A stretch of 17,228 nucleotides of DNA from an uncultured Oceanospirillaceae bacterium (GTDB taxonomy: Bacteria; Pseudomonadota; Gammaproteobacteria; Pseudomonadales; Balneatricaceae), in NCBI GenBank assembly GCA_946221045.1, contig CAMIIY010000004.1, positions 1-17,228 of the forward strand, read 5' to 3'. The notes beneath the pieces were generated by a model. That model was not told the origin of the DNA, ran no database searches, and saw only the letters and a list, made by a program, of their open reading frames with translations. How positions within the stretch are numbered: the stretch's first letter is position 1; each line of letters begins with the position of its first letter. A program made the position numbers and the translations under genes. Below, in pieces: positions 15,989-17,228 of the stretch.

Positions 15989-17134
15989 ATGCGTAAATTC
16001 AATTTCTTATTCTGGCCCGTTCTCTCAGGCATTCTGGTTGCATTGTTGATCCTGCAATACTTCCCCGGCTTCACCCAAAATCCGGGTAACGGGCTGCCTT
16101 TTCAGCAAAATAACAGCGCTCAACCCCTTAATTCAGGACCACAGAGCTATGCTGATGCAGTCGAGGCCGCCTCTCCTGCGGTAGTCAATATCTATACCCG
16201 CACAATCATCAAGCAGGAAGTACACCCCCTGTTTAATGACCCCTTTTTCAGACGTTTCTTCGATGACGACAGCATTCCGCAACGTGAACGTATTCAATCA
16301 AGCCTGGGGTCCGGTGTTATCCTCAGCAACGAGGGCTACATCGCCACGAACAACCATGTTATCTCCGGCGCAGACAGCATAGTGGTTGCCCTGAAAGATG
16401 GCCGCGAAGCGCTTGCCGAGGTCGTCGGAACAGATCCTGAAACAGATCTTGCTCTACTAAAAATAGATCTGACCGATCTGCCTGTTATCAATCTGAGTGA
16501 TTCTGATCACCTGCGTGTTGGTGACGTAGTACTGGCCATCGGCAACCCGTTCGGAGTTGGACAAACCGTCACAATGGGCATCATCAGCGCCACAGAACGT
16601 AACAGCCTGGGCATCAATACCTATGAAAACTTCATTCAAACTGATGCTGCCATCAACCCCGGTAATTCAGGCGGTGCACTGATTGATGCGCAAGGCAATC
16701 TTATCGGCATCAACACGGCCATTTTTTCCAAATCCGGGGGCTCACAGGGTATCGGTTTTGCCATACCGTCCAGTCTCACGCAGCAGGTCATGCAGGATCT
16801 CATCACCAATGGCCGGGTAATTCGAGGCTGGCTGGGACTTGAGGGTCAGGAGATGACACCACAACTGGCTGAGTCTTTTGGCCTGCAAGACAGCCAGGGC
16901 GTAATCATTGCGGGTGTTTATCGTGACAGCCCGGCCCACAAAGGTGGACTACAGCCAGGAGACATCATTCTGAGCATCAATGACAAGCCAATTATGGATG
17001 GCAGGCGTTCAATGATTGAAGTGGCACGCTACCGTCCGGGCGAGAATATTAAAGTGGAAATTTTACGTGACGGTAAACAGCAGATTTTCTCAATAACAAT
17101 CGGTGAACGCCCACGTGAGCAACCAACACGTTAA
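15989..17134 (+). CDS. degS: DegS/AlgW-type membrane-anchored serine protease
   Basis: With the ATG at 15989 the protein has 381 residues (E. coli DegS 355, Pseudomonas AlgW 389). It has an N-terminal membrane anchor (about 6-25), then a trypsin-like domain with catalytic His123 (TNNHVIS), Asp153 (DPETDLALLK) and Ser227 (NPGNSGGAL), and one PDZ domain (about 280-372; RDSPAHKGGLQPGDII). One TM anchor plus a single PDZ separates it from DegP/DegQ, which have a cleaved signal and two PDZ domains. DegS/AlgW senses mis-folded outer-membrane protein ends by its PDZ domain and makes the first cut in the anti-sigma factor RseA/MucA, starting the sigma-E/AlgU envelope stress response; that partner system is not in this window. 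The ribosome site is weak. An in-frame TTG at 15974 would add five residues. Confidence 0.93.
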   Translation: MRKFNFLFWPVLSGILVALLILQYFPGFTQNPGNGLPFQQNNSAQPLNSGPQSYADAVEAASPAVVNIYTRTIIKQEVHPLFNDPFFRRFFDDDSIPQRERIQSSLGSGVILSNEGYIATNNHVISGADSIVVALKDGREALAEVVGTDPETDLALLKIDLTDLPVINLSDSDHLRVGDVVLAIGNPFGVGQTVTMGIISATERNSLGINTYENFIQTDAAINPGNSGGALIDAQGNLIGINTAIFSKSGGSQGIGFAIPSSLTQQVMQDLITNGRVIRGWLGLEGQEMTPQLAESFGLQDSQGVIIAGVYRDSPAHKGGLQPGDIILSINDKPIMDGRRSMIEVARYRPGENIKVEILRDGKQQIFSITIGERPREQPTR

Positions 17135-17170
17135 GCATGACGCCATGCACAACGCTAAGTCGACATCAGG

Positions 17171-17228
17171 TCAGGTGCAAGCAGCGGGTAATACAATAGA
17201 CACCAGCCTGCCCTGTTCAGCCTGAGAG
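17171..17228 (-). CDS. possible C-terminal end of a convergent gene, cut by window edge
   Basis: On the minus strand a frame is open from the edge to a TGA at 17171-17173 and codes for 18 residues, including RLVSIVLPAA. This resembles the end of a histidine-kinase ATPase domain, where the last strand often reads like VSIVLP, but 18 residues are too few to decide. It would be convergent with the protease gene. It could also be chance. Confidence 0.25.
   Translation of the reverse strand, partial: SQAEQGRLVSIVLPAACT

Overview
The window reads as chromosomal housekeeping DNA from a gammaproteobacterium. The best guess is a marine member of the Oceanospirillaceae or a relative (Marinobacterium/Neptunomonas-like). 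This rests on the mix of genes (fxsA-groES-groEL, divergent yajQ/panE, zapG next to a DegS/AlgW protease) and an AcuI/YhdH-type acrylyl-CoA reductase; no species marker is present. Coding density is high. I see no rRNA, tRNA, CRISPR array, insertion sequence or phage gene.

Left part (1-5558), mostly minus strand: a cut-off 2H phosphodiesterase (thpR/ligT), a one-TM coiled-coil protein of unknown role, groEL and groES behind a clear heat-shock (sigma-32) promoter, and the membrane protein fxsA. A gap of about 400 bp with small inverted repeats precedes a plus-strand short-chain dehydrogenase, which has the codon use of a highly expressed gene and ends in a strong terminator.

Middle (5584-9824): on the minus strand, yajQ, an AmpG-type muropeptide permease and a 70-residue protein behind a Fur-box-like sequence. 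Divergent from yajQ runs panE (pantothenate synthesis), then a PduO-type cobalamin adenosyltransferase and a small exported six-cysteine protein. A strong inverted repeat sits just before the panE ribosome site.

Right part (9825-17228): an HDOD-GAF signalling protein (minus), divergent from nnrS, which lies behind an almost ideal NsrR (nitric oxide sensor) operator. Next come acuI (minus) and a divergent GntR/FadR-type regulator sharing a perfect TTGT-N3-ACAA palindrome, which suggests a local two-gene control circuit. Then zapG/yhcB, a Nif3-family protein (minus) and a DegS/AlgW-type periplasmic protease that probably senses envelope stress.

No complete new system (defence, secretion, biosynthesis) is evident. 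The items most worth checking are regulatory: the NsrR, Fur, FadR-type and sigma-32 sites, the panE leader hairpin and two small uncharacterised proteins. Several starts also appear to differ from the longest open frame.
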